DNA from: Maribacter antarcticus DSM 21422
GTDB taxonomy: Bacteria; Bacteroidota; Bacteroidia; Flavobacteriales; Flavobacteriaceae
NCBI RefSeq assembly: GCF_000621125.1
Contig: NZ_KK211214.1
Span: 747,300-811,299, forward strand
Direction: 5' to 3'
DNA: 64,000 nt
Part shown: positions 17,349-27,209 of the stretch, one piece after another
Layout: every line of letters starts with the position of its first letter
Position numbering within the stretch: position 1 is the stretch's first letter
Program-made: the position numbers and the translations under genes
The notes under the pieces: generated by a model
Database searches by the model: none
Seen by the model: the letters and a program-made list of their open reading frames with translations, nothing else
What the model was told of the DNA's origin: nothing

Positions 17349-18221
17349 TTAAAGTAGTACTACTAGTTTTTCGGCTACCGCCCAGTCATAAAACCTTTGA
17401 ATCCACGAATCGGATGGTAGTCCTTGTTCTTTCATCCCAAAACCATGTCCTCCTTGTGCATACATGTATAAACCTGGAGTGTGGTCCGCGTTTAATCATG
17501 AATTGTAGAGTTCAATACTTCCGCTTGCCAACCCTAACGGGTCGTCCGTAGCGCAAATCACTAAAAGTTTAGGTGCGTTTTTAGGGGCTTTTAGTATTGG
17601 ATAAACAGTAGTCCATGGATATACGGGAACAACAAAGTCAGGTCTGTTTTCGGAAGTGTAATTGTATGCCACTCCTATAGCTATAGCGCCGCCGGCAGAG
17701 AAACCCATAAAGCCAATTTTATTAGTATCTAAATTATAGGTTTCTGCGTTTTGTCTCACATAGGAAATGGCTGATAGTCCATCTGCAATAGAAAGCGGTA
17801 CTACTTCTCCAACGCGTTGTTCAACTTTATTTTCCAATCGGCTGTCTTTTGAGTATTCTTTTACACCAGCATCTCCTATAGGTACCAATCTATATTTTAG
17901 GACAAAGGCGGTAATTCCTTTTTTATTAAGCCATTTAGCCACATCGGTTCCTTCACTTTTAATACTAAGCGCGTAAAGTCCACCGCCAGGGGCAATGATA
18001 ACGCTGGTTCCATTAGGGTTTTCTGAAGCGAATACTTCTAGAGTAGGAATAGAAATATTGGTAACCACCTTGTGCTGCCATATGCTGGAAACATACTCCT
18101 TTTCGCTTCCTTTCCATGATATTTCGGTTTGTTGCTCAAAAGGCACGTTGCTAATTTGTTGTGCAAAGGAGGATACTACCATAAATATGTTGAAAATGAA
18201 TAAATGTAAATACCGCATCAA
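17349..18221 (-). pseudogene. Secreted alpha/beta hydrolase interrupted by a nonsense codon
   Basis: A signal peptide (MMRYLHLFIFNIFMVVSSFA) leads into an acetylxylan-esterase-like alpha/beta hydrolase with the oxyanion region IIAPGGGLYAL, the nucleophile motif GFSAGGAIA and the Asp region ICATDDPLG. The frame stops at a TGA at 17496-17498 after YNS. The same frame continues without any other stop for 48 more codons to a TAA at 17349 and encodes the missing catalytic-His region (YAQGGHGFGMKEQG). The most likely original codon is TGG (Trp). Without readthrough the product lacks its catalytic His. A sequencing error is the main alternative. Confidence 0.85.
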
Positions 18222-18267
18222 GTTTAGAATTAAAAAATTCGCTTTAAAGAGTTACAAAGCAACTTTC

Positions 18268-18990
18268 TCAGGCTAACAGAATAAAAAGAAATCCTGCCAA
18301 TACAGCTCCGATAATAGGGCCAATAACGGGAACCCAAGCGTAGCTCCAGTCGCTAGCACCTTTATTTTTAAGTGGAAGGATGGCATGCAAAAGTCGTGGA
18401 CCAAAATCCCTTGCAGGATTAATGGCATAACCAGTTGCGCCCCCTAGGCCAAAACCGATACCAATAACTAATAGTGCTACCGGAAGTGCGTCCAAAGACC
18501 CAAGTGAAATAGCTCCCTCTCCTATACTCCCGCCTGCAATATAGAATATACCAAAGACCAAGGTAAAGGTTCCTATGATTTCGCTCACTAGGTTCCAAAA
18601 CGGATGTCTGATAGCAGGAACTGTACAAAAAGTGGCCAGGATTGCAGCGGAATCCTCTGTTGCATCATATTGTTTTTTATACGTTAGCCAAACCAATACA
18701 TTACCCATCATTGCGCCTAAAATCTGTGCAACGATATAGCCCGGTACCAATCCCCAAGAGAATTTTCCCGCTGTGGCCAATCCAATGGTTACTGCGGGGT
18801 TTAAATGGGCGCCACTGGCATCTGCAGAAATAAATACGCCTATGAATACAGCAATACCCCATGCGACTGAAATTCCCACCCAACCAAGATCTGCACCTTT
18901 GGTACCTTTGAGCACTAAATTGGCTACCACGCCATTGCCAATAAGGATAAGCATGGCAGTTCCTATAAATTCGAAAATGTAAACAGTCAT
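18268..18990 (-). CDS. glpF: Aquaglyceroporin (MIP family)
   Basis: A 240-residue channel with six predicted membrane helices and both NPA half-helices: HLNPAVTIG near residue 62 and AINPARDFGPR near residue 190. Asp directly after the second NPA-R is characteristic of glycerol facilitators rather than water-only aquaporins, so glycerol or small polyol uptake is likely. No glycerol kinase gene is adjacent. The gene is 46 bases upstream of the broken hydrolase and on the same strand. A polyol link with the CDP-glycerol-type locus at 7-10 kb is possible but speculative. Confidence 0.9.
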   Translation of the reverse strand: MTVYIFEFIGTAMLILIGNGVVANLVLKGTKGADLGWVGISVAWGIAVFIGVFISADASGAHLNPAVTIGLATAGKFSWGLVPGYIVAQILGAMMGNVLVWLTYKKQYDATEDSAAILATFCTVPAIRHPFWNLVSEIIGTFTLVFGIFYIAGGSIGEGAISLGSLDALPVALLVIGIGFGLGGATGYAINPARDFGPRLLHAILPLKNKGASDWSYAWVPVIGPIIGAVLAGFLFILLA

Positions 18991-19123
18991 TTAGTTTGGC
19001 TTTATATGGTGGAAGATAAATAAAATAGGCCAGTTTTGGAATAATCCATAACTGTCATTGAAAATGCATGCTATTTCTGCACGCTTTTTTAGATTCTTAA
19101 GACGTTCTGGTGATGGGATGCCC

Positions 19124-20017
19124 TTACCAACGAACTCCTTTTACGCTCATTTTTAAGGTATACACAGCTTTGGAGGCCGTAATGAACAGCATATTTTGTT
19201 CTCTTCCGCCAAAGGTAACATTGGCTGTCCAATCGGCACCGGTGTCAATATGTTCTATCTGATTTCCTTTTGAGTCAAAAACAAAAACACCATCTCCGGT
19301 TAGGTACACATTCCCTAGGTTATCTATCGTCATACCATCGGAACCCATTTGGGTAAAGAGCTGGCGATTGCTCAGAGTACCATCCGCTTCAATCGCATAA
19401 GAATAGGTTTTTTCAGCCCCAATATCCGCAATATATAAGGTTCTACCATCCGCAGTTCCTATGATTCCGTTAGGACGCGTAAAATTAGCAGCAACTACTT
19501 TTGCATCAGTACCATTAGGCGCTATGTAATAGACAGACTGCGCTGCTAATTCAGCTTCTTTATGCTGCCAATAGGGTCTTTGGTAATACGGGTCCGTAAA
19601 ATAGATGCCCCCTTTTTTATCAATCCATATATCATTAGGGCCGTTGTATTTCTTATGTTTAAATTGATGTGAAATAATGCTCACGTTCTTGTCAGCATCA
19701 ATTAGCCAAAGTTCATTTTTTTCATCTGCAGTGGCCAAAAGATTTCCTTGGTGATCTACGTAAAGTCCATTCGCACGCCCTGCTGGTTGCATATAGGTTG
19801 AAACTGTATGACGCTGCGCATCCCATTTTAAAATTCGATTATTAGGTTGGTCTGTAAAAAAGACATTGCCTTCCTTGTCTGATGCTGGCCCCTCCGTAAA
19901 GGCGTATCCATCAGCTACCAAAACAAGGTCTGCGCCCTTAGCTATAATGCTTTTAGGTTGCGAGGTACAGGAGAAATTAAAAGCTAGTAAGGATAAAAAT
20001 AATGCGATTGATTTCAT
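19124..20017 (-). CDS. SMP-30/gluconolactonase-like lipoprotein
   Basis: A 297-residue six-bladed beta-propeller of the SMP-30/gluconolactonase/LRE family. The signal ends in the lipobox FNFSC at residue 17. Characteristic blade motifs are FTEGPASDKEGNVFFTD, NGPNDIWIDKKGGIYFTDP and TRPNGIIGTADGRTLYI, which hold the metal-binding Glu, Asn and Asp positions of the family. It probably hydrolyses a sugar lactone or related ester in the periplasm. It stands alone, with 134 bases to the aquaglyceroporin gene. Confidence 0.88.
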   Translation of the reverse strand: MKSIALFLSLLAFNFSCTSQPKSIIAKGADLVLVADGYAFTEGPASDKEGNVFFTDQPNNRILKWDAQRHTVSTYMQPAGRANGLYVDHQGNLLATADEKNELWLIDADKNVSIISHQFKHKKYNGPNDIWIDKKGGIYFTDPYYQRPYWQHKEAELAAQSVYYIAPNGTDAKVVAANFTRPNGIIGTADGRTLYIADIGAEKTYSYAIEADGTLSNRQLFTQMGSDGMTIDNLGNVYLTGDGVFVFDSKGNQIEHIDTGADWTANVTFGGREQNMLFITASKAVYTLKMSVKGVRW

Positions 20018-20280
20018 AGTAATTGTTTTTGTTAAAGGCTTGAAAATACATTTAATTTTTCGGTTAGCATACTTCGATTCTTTCTAGAAAGAGGGGAGTA
20101 CTGGGGGTATAAAACCTGAGGCATAGTGCAAACCTCTGTACGCTGGTATCAATAATTCCATTCCCAAGCTATCAAATCATCCGCTGCTCTTGCAGTGCCC
20201 GCCTCCTAGTAGGCAAGTTGCCCTAATAAGCCAACTATCAAATAAGCCTAAGAATAACTCCTTAAAACTTTGGCAATTTG

Positions 20281-20288
20281 TAATTTTG
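20281..20288 (+). promoter_or_regulatory. -7 promoter box for mazG
   Basis: TAATTTTG matches TAnnTTTG exactly and ends 17 bases before the ATG at 20306. It falls inside the extension that a TTG start at 20270 would translate, which argues for the ATG. Confidence 0.5.
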
Positions 20289-20305
20289 AAGAAAAGCGAA
20301 CAAGA

Positions 20306-21082
20306 ATGCATTCAAGACAAGAGCAATTAGCCGCAGTTGACCGTCTATTAACAATTATGGAGGAGTTAAGAGCACAGTGTCCCTGGGATAAAAAGCAGAC
20401 CATACAATCGTTAAGGCACTTGACCATAGAGGAGGTTTACGAGTTGGGAGATGCCATCTTGGATAATGATATGGAGGAAGTTAAGAATGAACTGGGGGAT
20501 ATTTTACTACATATTGTTTTTTATGCCAAAATAGGGTCTGAGACCAAGGATTTTGATATTGCCGATGTGGCCAATGCCATTTGTGAGAAATTGATTCATA
20601 GGCATCCACATATTTATGGAGATGTTAAAGTTACCGATGAGGCCGATGTAAAGCGTAATTGGGAATTACTAAAACTTAAAGAAGGCAAGAAAAGTGTACT
20701 ACAAGGTGTTCCTAAAAGTTTGCCGGCCTTGGTAAAAGCAAGTCGAATACAGGAGAAAGTTGCCGGGGTAGGCTTCGATTGGGAAAAGCCAGAACAGGTT
20801 TTTGAAAAAGTACAAGAAGAATTAGGGGAGCTACAGGAAGAAGTACACGCTGGTGATAAAGATAAGATGGAATCTGAGTTTGGTGATGTTTTATTTTCCA
20901 TGATTAATTATGCTCGATTTTTGGGAATCAATCCGGAAAATGCCCTGGAACGAACCAACAAAAAATTTACAAGGCGATTTCAATATTTAGAAACTGAGGC
21001 TGCTAAAAAAGGAAAATCACTCCAAGAAATGAGTTTGGAAGAGATGGACGTGTATTGGAACGCCGCAAAAAAGTTTGGGTGA
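20306..21082 (+). CDS. mazG: Nucleoside triphosphate pyrophosphohydrolase MazG
   Basis: A protein of about 258 residues with two MazG domains that hydrolyses NTPs and dNTPs to monophosphates, a housecleaning activity. The first domain shows CPWDKKQTIQSLRHLTIEE and the EExxE...ExxD metal site in EEVYELGDAILDND with ELGDILLHIVFYA; the second shows EELGELQEEV and EFGDVLFSMINYARFLG. I chose ATG at 20306 because an upstream TTG at 20270 would place the promoter box inside the gene and adds residues not typical of the family. Confidence 0.92.
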   Translation: MHSRQEQLAAVDRLLTIMEELRAQCPWDKKQTIQSLRHLTIEEVYELGDAILDNDMEEVKNELGDILLHIVFYAKIGSETKDFDIADVANAICEKLIHRHPHIYGDVKVTDEADVKRNWELLKLKEGKKSVLQGVPKSLPALVKASRIQEKVAGVGFDWEKPEQVFEKVQEELGELQEEVHAGDKDKMESEFGDVLFSMINYARFLGINPENALERTNKKFTRRFQYLETEAAKKGKSLQEMSLEEMDVYWNAAKKFG

Positions 21083-21208
21083 TTTGAGCAACATACTGTT
21101 TATAGCTATCTGCTTAATGATTTATCAAAAGTAGTATGTCTTATTTCTTTCTGTAAGAATCACCAGGTGCGATTTTATATATTCCCATGAGCATAAGTAT
21201 TTAAAAAG

Positions 21209-21216
21209 TATATTTG
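21209..21216 (+). promoter_or_regulatory. -7 promoter box for the MATE exporter gene
   Basis: TATATTTG is an exact consensus match ending 20 bases before the TTG start at 21237. Confidence 0.5.
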
Positions 21217-21236
21217 CACCTTCAAAAACGTAGCTT

Positions 21237-22625
21237 TTGCTTAGCAAGTACACCCAGGAATTTAGATACAATATAAAACTGTCCGTCCCCGTTATTTTGG
21301 GAATGTTGGGACATACTTTTGTTCAATTTGCGGACAATATTATGGTAGGCCAATTGGGCACGGCAGAACTGGCTGCGGTTTCTTTAGGGAATAGTTTTGT
21401 TTTTATAGCCATGTCTTTGGGTATTGGTTTTTCAACAGCAATTACGCCTTTAGTAGCGGAGGCAGATGGTGCTGGGAACAAAAAGGATGCTAAAAGTGCA
21501 CTTAAGCATGGTTTGGTACTTTGTACCATATTAGGCTTATCGCTTTTTGGCATTATTCTACTAGCCAAGCCTTTAATGTTTATGATGAACCAACCCATTG
21601 AGGTGGTGGAGTTGGCCCTGCCTTATTTAGATTTGGTCGCTTTTTCATTGGTGCCGTTGATTATTTTTCAGGCGTTTAAGCAGTTTTCGGAAGGTTTGTC
21701 CCAAACCAGATACCCTATGTATGCTACTATTATAGCTAACGTGGTCAATATAGTCCTTAATTATTTACTGATTTTTGGTTCTTTTGGATTTCCGGAAATG
21801 GGTATTGTGGGCGCTGCAATTGGCACCCTTATTTCAAGAGTGGTCATGGTGATTTATATTTGGGTGCTTCTTAGGAGTAAGGATAAGTTTCATCCTTTCG
21901 TGACCGCTTTTAATTTCAGAGCGTTAGAGAAACGCGTCATGAAAAAAATCATTGCACTTGGGTTTCCGTCTGCGCTACAAATGTTTTTTGAAGTGGCTAT
22001 TTTTACTGCTGCTATTTGGTTAAGTGGTGTGCTGGGAAAAAACCCACAAGCGGCCAATCAAATTGCCTTGAACCTGAGCAGCATGACCTTTATGTTCGGC
22101 ATGGGTCTTGGTGTTGCGGCTATGATACGCGTAGGAAATCAGAAAGGGTTAAAGAATTTTACCGATCTCCGCAGAATAGCCCAATCTATCTTTTTACTTA
22201 CCTTCTTGTTAGAGGTTGTGTTCGCCATCCTATTTTTGGTGGGACGAAACTGGTTTCCTACCATTTACTTAGATTTAGATGATGCTTTAAACCTCAAAGA
22301 TAATACGGAGGTAATCGCTCTAGCCGCGCAATTAGTATTTGTGGCGGCATTTTTTCAAATTTCAGATGGCGTCCAAGTAGTTGTACTAGGTGCTTTGAGA
22401 GGGTTACAAGATGTAAAGATTCCCACAATTATCACCTTTATAGCATACTGGTTGATAGGTTTTCCAGTTTCTTATTACCTGGGTTTACATACGGAGTGGG
22501 GAAGTGTCGGTATTTGGATGGGACTTCTGGTAAGCCTTACGGCATCGGCCATTATGTTGTATATTCGATTTAATTATTTGACAAAAAAATTAATACGTAA
22601 AGAGGCGGTTTCCGTGTCTTCATAA
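21237..22625 (+). CDS. MATE family efflux transporter, NorM-like
   Basis: A 462-residue inner-membrane exporter with about twelve predicted helices. The N-terminal segment contains SVPVILGMLGHTFVQFADN and MVGQLGTAELAAVSLGNS, the usual MATE signature, and a similar pattern recurs after the midpoint around LGFPSALQMFFEV. Such proteins expel cationic drugs or metabolites in exchange for Na+ or H+. The start codon is TTG, directly giving MLSKYTQEFRYNIKLSVP, the common flavobacterial N-terminus; the -7 box just upstream supports it. The next small gene begins 37 bases downstream. Confidence 0.92.
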   Translation: MLSKYTQEFRYNIKLSVPVILGMLGHTFVQFADNIMVGQLGTAELAAVSLGNSFVFIAMSLGIGFSTAITPLVAEADGAGNKKDAKSALKHGLVLCTILGLSLFGIILLAKPLMFMMNQPIEVVELALPYLDLVAFSLVPLIIFQAFKQFSEGLSQTRYPMYATIIANVVNIVLNYLLIFGSFGFPEMGIVGAAIGTLISRVVMVIYIWVLLRSKDKFHPFVTAFNFRALEKRVMKKIIALGFPSALQMFFEVAIFTAAIWLSGVLGKNPQAANQIALNLSSMTFMFGMGLGVAAMIRVGNQKGLKNFTDLRRIAQSIFLLTFLLEVVFAILFLVGRNWFPTIYLDLDDALNLKDNTEVIALAAQLVFVAAFFQISDGVQVVVLGALRGLQDVKIPTIITFIAYWLIGFPVSYYLGLHTEWGSVGIWMGLLVSLTASAIMLYIRFNYLTKKLIRKEAVSVSS

Positions 22626-22662
22626 AGTAAAGAATCCAATAAAATAAACTATTCATTTTCCT

Positions 22663-22890
22663 ATGGAACTACCAAAATTTATTCTGGGTGATAATACAGA
22701 TTTTCCTAATGCTATATTTGTAGTGCATACCGAGTATCCGCGGTTCATTATCAATCTAGAAAACGATGAGGTAGATTGGTTTGAAGAATTTTCTAAAGAG
22801 GACGAAAAGGATTTGGAAGAAGAAACAGAAGACCTTATTGCTGCCGCGACTAATTTTTATGATCGCGAAGTATCTCGGTACGAAGAATAG
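22663..22890 (+). CDS. Small acidic conserved protein
   Basis: A 75-residue cytoplasmic protein with no signal or membrane segment. The N-terminal half (PKFILGDNTDFPNAIFVVHT) looks folded and the C-terminal half is strongly acidic. I do not recognise a named family, but its good start, position between MATE and PAP2 genes (6-base gap to the latter) and codon use like its neighbours argue that it is real. Confidence 0.7.
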   Translation: MELPKFILGDNTDFPNAIFVVHTEYPRFIINLENDEVDWFEEFSKEDEKDLEEETEDLIAAATNFYDREVSRYEE

Positions 22891-22896
22891 GGTAGG

Positions 22897-23466
22897 ATGC
22901 TAGAAGAACTACTGCAATGGGACCATGAACTTTTCCTATATCTAAACGGATTAGGAACGCCTTCATGGGATACCTTTTGGCAGTTTATTTCCCATAAACT
23001 CAGCGCTATTCCGCTCTATGTGTTTTTATTGCTATTGTCTTATCGCAAGTATGGTTTAAAAAAAACAGTGGTGCTGGTCATTTCAGTAGCACTCTTAATT
23101 ACTGTCAGCGATCAGCTCAGTAATTTCTTTAAATATGGGGTAGGTAGATTAAGACCTTGCCATGATCCGGAACTCATGGATGTTATGCGCTTGGTAAAAA
23201 GTCGCTGTGGAGGTAAGTTCAGCTACTTTTCTGCTCATGCTGCTAATTCCTTTGCTCTTGCTGTATTTTTTGGACAAATCCTAACATCTCAATTCAAAGG
23301 CATTGCACCCCTATTGTTACTTTGGGCATGTTTTGTTGCCTATAGCAGAGTGTATATTGGCGTTCACTTTCCATTGGATGTTTTAACGGGTGCACTCTTG
23401 GGTAGCCTTTTTGGCTGGTTATTTTCAAAGTTATTTATATTTTCACTCCGAAAATTCTCTCTATGA
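22897..23466 (+). CDS. PAP2-family phosphatase
   Basis: A 189-residue membrane phosphatase with the three PAP2 motifs: KYGVGRLRPCHDP, SAHAANSFALA with the conserved His, and YSRVYIGVHFPLDV with Arg and His. It likely dephosphorylates undecaprenyl pyrophosphate or another lipid phosphate at the periplasmic face. Its stop overlaps the next start (ATGA) so it is co-translated with an ArnT-like glycosyltransferase, which fits lipid-carrier recycling or lipid A modification. Confidence 0.9.
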   Translation: MLEELLQWDHELFLYLNGLGTPSWDTFWQFISHKLSAIPLYVFLLLLSYRKYGLKKTVVLVISVALLITVSDQLSNFFKYGVGRLRPCHDPELMDVMRLVKSRCGGKFSYFSAHAANSFALAVFFGQILTSQFKGIAPLLLLWACFVAYSRVYIGVHFPLDVLTGALLGSLFGWLFSKLFIFSLRKFSL

Positions 23467-25121
23467 TATCTAACGTAAGGTACTGGTTTTTAATTGGCTT
23501 AGTTATTCTTATTTACATTGGCGGGATGTTCGTAACGCTGATGGAAAACGATTCCGCTCAGTTTGCTGTAATGGCGATGCGTATGGTTCAGGAGAATGAT
23601 TTTTTAAATCTCTTTAAAGGACCAAACGAGTATTTAGATAAGCCCCATATGCATTATTGGCTGGCAGCATTGTCTTATAAGATATTCGGAATTTATGATT
23701 GGGCGTACAGGATTCCCGGTCTGCTGGCGACACTCTTAGGTGCATATAGTTGTTATGGACTAGGAAACTTATTGTATAACAAACATACCGGAAAATTAGC
23801 AGCGCTTATTTTCTTAACCGCACAGACCATAGTGCTGGGCGTAATAGACGTCCGCACCGATGCCGTGCTCACTGGCTTTACTATTTTTGCTATTTGGCAA
23901 CTAGTTACGTTTATAGAAAAGGGGAGGTTAGGGGCCATTTTGTTGGGTGCTTTTGGTGCTGGTATTGCTTTTTCAACCAAAGGCCAGATAGCCTTGTTGG
24001 TCATAGGTTTGCCCATTTTATGCCATATAGGATACACGAGAAACTGGAAGGTTTTTCTTAATTGGAACGTACTTGCTGCCTTGGTAATGTTCGGTATTGT
24101 TATAGCACCTATGCTGTATGCCTATTATCATCAGTTTGATCTGCACCCGGAGAAGGTCATCCGTGGAATAGCTGACCGAAGCGGCATCTTCTTTATTTTT
24201 TGGGAACAAAGCTTTGAGCGATTAAGCGGAGAGGGGATGGGTAAGAACAGTAGCGATTATTTCTTTTTCTTTCATACCTTTTTATGGGTCTTTCTGCCTT
24301 GGACCATCTTGGCGATTGCAGCTATAAGCTCTAGGATTCAGAATTTTATTAAAATGAAGTTTGCCTACCGTCCAAATATGGAGTTTTTGACTACAGGGGG
24401 CATCATCTTAATTTTTATACTCATCAGTTTTGCCCAATTCAAATTACCACATTATCTAAATGTGACCATTCCATTATTCTCCGTACTTACGGCTTCATAC
24501 GTGTATAACTTACATCGGAATCAAAAAGCTAAGGCTGCTAAGATGTTCTTGGTTGGTCAGTATTTTGTTTTGTCGATTGTGTTTATCGCATCAGCATTAA
24601 TTTGCTTTTTTGTATTCAAGGAAACGAGGATGCCTGCAAGTATCGCCCTAGTACTAGCTGCAAGTATTGGTATTTATTTTTGTTTGAAGGGAGAAGGTAG
24701 GTCCGCACGATTGATTACAGTTTCCGTTTGTGCTTCCGTATTATTGAACACGGTACTCAACTTTCATTTTTATCCGAATCTATTAGCGTATCAAGGTGGT
24801 TCTTCTATGTCTCAATTGGTAAAAGAAAATAATATTGCAGTGGATAAAATATATAAGATCGGGCAAAACTATACATGGTCGTTAGATTTTTATAACAAAC
24901 GCCCGGTGCAGCTAACTACGTTAGAGGAGATGCAAGAAAAGCATGATGTTTGGGTATATGCTGATGCAAAGGAACTAGCGTTGTTGCGGGGTTCCGGACT
25001 GGATTGGGATACACAGTATTCCGTGCATCACTTTCGCATTACACGCTTGCAGGCAAAGTTTCTAAACCCAGATACACGACATAAGGTATTAAATAAGATG
25101 TATCTAATACATGTAAATTAG
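23463..25121 (+). CDS. ArnT-like glycosyltransferase, family 39/83
   Basis: A 552-residue polytopic protein with an N-terminal periplasmic-loop motif ENDSAQFAVMAMRMV followed by YLDKPHMHYWLAALSYKIFG, the layout of ArnT/PMT-type GT-C transferases. About eleven hydrophobic helices follow and a soluble C-terminal part of about 100 residues. These enzymes use a polyprenyl-phosphate-linked sugar to glycosylate lipid A or proteins outside the inner membrane. The PAP2 gene overlaps its start, and a GT2 and a flippase-like protein are encoded convergently, so the four probably serve one pathway. Confidence 0.88.
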   Translation: MISNVRYWFLIGLVILIYIGGMFVTLMENDSAQFAVMAMRMVQENDFLNLFKGPNEYLDKPHMHYWLAALSYKIFGIYDWAYRIPGLLATLLGAYSCYGLGNLLYNKHTGKLAALIFLTAQTIVLGVIDVRTDAVLTGFTIFAIWQLVTFIEKGRLGAILLGAFGAGIAFSTKGQIALLVIGLPILCHIGYTRNWKVFLNWNVLAALVMFGIVIAPMLYAYYHQFDLHPEKVIRGIADRSGIFFIFWEQSFERLSGEGMGKNSSDYFFFFHTFLWVFLPWTILAIAAISSRIQNFIKMKFAYRPNMEFLTTGGIILIFILISFAQFKLPHYLNVTIPLFSVLTASYVYNLHRNQKAKAAKMFLVGQYFVLSIVFIASALICFFVFKETRMPASIALVLAASIGIYFCLKGEGRSARLITVSVCASVLLNTVLNFHFYPNLLAYQGGSSMSQLVKENNIAVDKIYKIGQNYTWSLDFYNKRPVQLTTLEEMQEKHDVWVYADAKELALLRGSGLDWDTQYSVHHFRITRLQAKFLNPDTRHKVLNKMYLIHVN

Positions 25122-25127
25122 GCGGGC

Positions 25128-26018
25128 TTATAGGTTTCGCTCAGGGCTACCTTCTATTGTTTCCAAATCAATTTTTTTAAAGTGATACCAAACACCTAAA
25201 AGGGATATTAACGCGGTAAGCAAGAAAAAAATGATACTGATACCTACCGATATGTTCTCGTTAAGTCCTAGCAGAGAAGCACCGTAAAAGAATGTCGCCT
25301 CCCGACTTCCGATTCCACCAATGGTAAGCGGTATAACGGAAACGATAGAAGATATCAAGAAAATGACCAAATAGGCGATTTGATGTCCTTCAATACCCAA
25401 AGCTTTCATAATGAGCCAAACAGAGATCAATTGTGCCAATTGGACCAAAGCGGAATAGCCCACCGATTTCCAAAATACAGGAAGCGCATATTTAAAAAAG
25501 CTTCGGTTTACTAACCAAAACACTAAAATGGATATTGGAATACCGGCTAAAAGCAATGGAGTTAATGCTAAAATGGTTTCTTGCTGAATGAGCAACAGTA
25601 AGGAGCACCCATATACGAACAAGAGCAGAAGACCACTCAAACGATCAAGTACCAGTACACTGACTATCTTTTTGGTAGCGACGTCAAATTTTTTTTTAAT
25701 CGCATAGCCTTTATAGGCATCCCCGCCAATACCTCCTGGTAAAAAGAGATTGTAGAACATCCCTAAAAAATAGAGCTTTAGGTTGCTTTTTTGGGTCAAG
25801 AACACGTCCAGCTTATGAAAATAAAGATTGAGTCGAAACGACGCTATAACCTTTGAGGAAAGAAAGAAAACCAAGGCTAGGCCTAAGTAATAGGGATTGC
25901 TACTGCGAAGCGTATTTCCTATTTCCTGTACATCTATCTTAGAAAAAATAAAATAGATAAGCAGTCCGCTGACGACCAGCTTAATAACAGTGGCTATAGC
26001 CTTACTGGGCCTTACCAC
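25128..26018 (-). CDS. Flippase-like membrane protein, LPG synthase TM family
   Basis: A 296-residue protein of the lysylphosphatidylglycerol-synthase transmembrane family (UPF0104). It has about seven to eight predicted helices and the conserved LPGGIGGDAYKGYAIKKKF and IPLTIGGIGSREATFFYG segments. Family members without the synthase domain are often associated with lipid-linked glycan pathways and are considered flippase-like, though activity is unproven. Its start overlaps the end of the GT2 gene by 17 bases, so the two are co-translated. Confidence 0.85.
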   Translation of the reverse strand: MVRPSKAIATVIKLVVSGLLIYFIFSKIDVQEIGNTLRSSNPYYLGLALVFFLSSKVIASFRLNLYFHKLDVFLTQKSNLKLYFLGMFYNLFLPGGIGGDAYKGYAIKKKFDVATKKIVSVLVLDRLSGLLLLFVYGCSLLLLIQQETILALTPLLLAGIPISILVFWLVNRSFFKYALPVFWKSVGYSALVQLAQLISVWLIMKALGIEGHQIAYLVIFLISSIVSVIPLTIGGIGSREATFFYGASLLGLNENISVGISIIFFLLTALISLLGVWYHFKKIDLETIEGSPERNL

Positions 26019-26961
26019 CTACACTTACTTTTTTGATTCTATAAGGTCTTTTATTCTGTGACTCGTAGTAGGTTCGAATCAGCAGTTCCATGACAATACC
26101 AATGGTAAATAATTGTATCCCGGCTAAGATGAACATCATACCAAACATAAGTAAGGGACGCGTTCCAATATCCTCTCCAAAGCCAATTTTTACAACGAGC
26201 AAGTACATGTTGATGAGCACGCCTAAAAGTATCATTAAAAAACCAAAAATTCCAAATAGGTGAATCGGTCGCTGAAAGTACTTTCGTATGAAGAGGAGCA
26301 GCATCATATCTGCCACTACCTTAAAAACCCGCTCTAAACCATATTTAGAAACTCCAGCATGTCTTGCATGGTGTTTAACGGGGACTTGTTTGATTTGTGC
26401 CCCTTCCAAATGGGCTAGGAGCGTAATAAAACGATGCATTTCTCCGTAAAGATTCAGGTCCTTAGCGATATCTTTAGTAAACACTTTTAAAGCGCACCCG
26501 TTGTCTTTTATGTCTAATTTGGTAACCCTACGCACCAAAAAGTTAGCAATTTTAGAAGGAATTTTTTTTACAAGCGAATCCTTGCGTTTTTGACGAATAC
26601 CTGTAATTAAATCAAACTCCCCACTTACAGCATAGGTTAACATTTCTGGAATGTCACTAGGGTCGTTTTGAAGGTCGCCATCCATGGTAATGATGTATTC
26701 ACCCTCTGCATAATCTATACCTGCTGCTAGTGCCAAACTCTGCCCGTAGTTCTTTTTGAGTTCAATAAGATGGACTTTTTCGTCTTGCATTTCTTTAACT
26801 ACCTGCTTTGTCCGATCCGTAGAAAAGTCATCGATATAAATAATCTGATACGTATACCCTATTAGGCTTTCATGAATCTTTTGTGTCAATAATACGGCAT
26901 TGTCTTCTTCGTTGTACAAAGGCACAACGATAGACAGTAAGGAAGGGGTAATAATATCCAT
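26002..26961 (-). CDS. Polyprenyl-phosphate glycosyltransferase, GT2 (ArnC/GtrB-like)
   Basis: A 319-residue enzyme with an N-terminal GT-A domain (SIVVPLYNEEDN, IIYIDDFSTDRT, GEYIITMDGDLQNDP with DxD) and two C-terminal membrane helices (about residues 228-255 and 265-290), the layout of GtrB, ArnC and DPM-like enzymes. It probably charges undecaprenyl phosphate with a sugar, giving the donor for the ArnT-like enzyme. It is the upstream partner of the flippase-like gene. The 248 bases upstream (26962-27209) hold no gene I can support. Confidence 0.9.
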   Translation of the reverse strand: MDIITPSLLSIVVPLYNEEDNAVLLTQKIHESLIGYTYQIIYIDDFSTDRTKQVVKEMQDEKVHLIELKKNYGQSLALAAGIDYAEGEYIITMDGDLQNDPSDIPEMLTYAVSGEFDLITGIRQKRKDSLVKKIPSKIANFLVRRVTKLDIKDNGCALKVFTKDIAKDLNLYGEMHRFITLLAHLEGAQIKQVPVKHHARHAGVSKYGLERVFKVVADMMLLLFIRKYFQRPIHLFGIFGFLMILLGVLINMYLLVVKIGFGEDIGTRPLLMFGMMFILAGIQLFTIGIVMELLIRTYYESQNKRPYRIKKVSVGGKAQ

Positions 26962-27209
26962 GAAGCTGGTTTTGGATTCGGTGTAAAGTTATGTTTTTTA
27001 TACCTAAGTTGGATGTGTTTTGTTAACTAGCTGAATACCCATGATTGATACAACAGTGTTTATGTTATGCCTAAACAAAACCATTTTGAGTACAAGAACA
27101 AAAGAAAAAGAAGTGTGCTATAGATATGGTTGCAAGTGGGAAAAGGAAAAAATACGCAGGAGTCTGTTCCGTATGTTATTTAGCCGTACAGGTAAAAAAA
27201 AAGGATTGT

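Noticed and set aside
20270..20305. TTG start extending mazG by 12 codons
   Set aside because: It would translate a perfect -7 promoter box, and the ATG at 20306 gives the usual MazG start.
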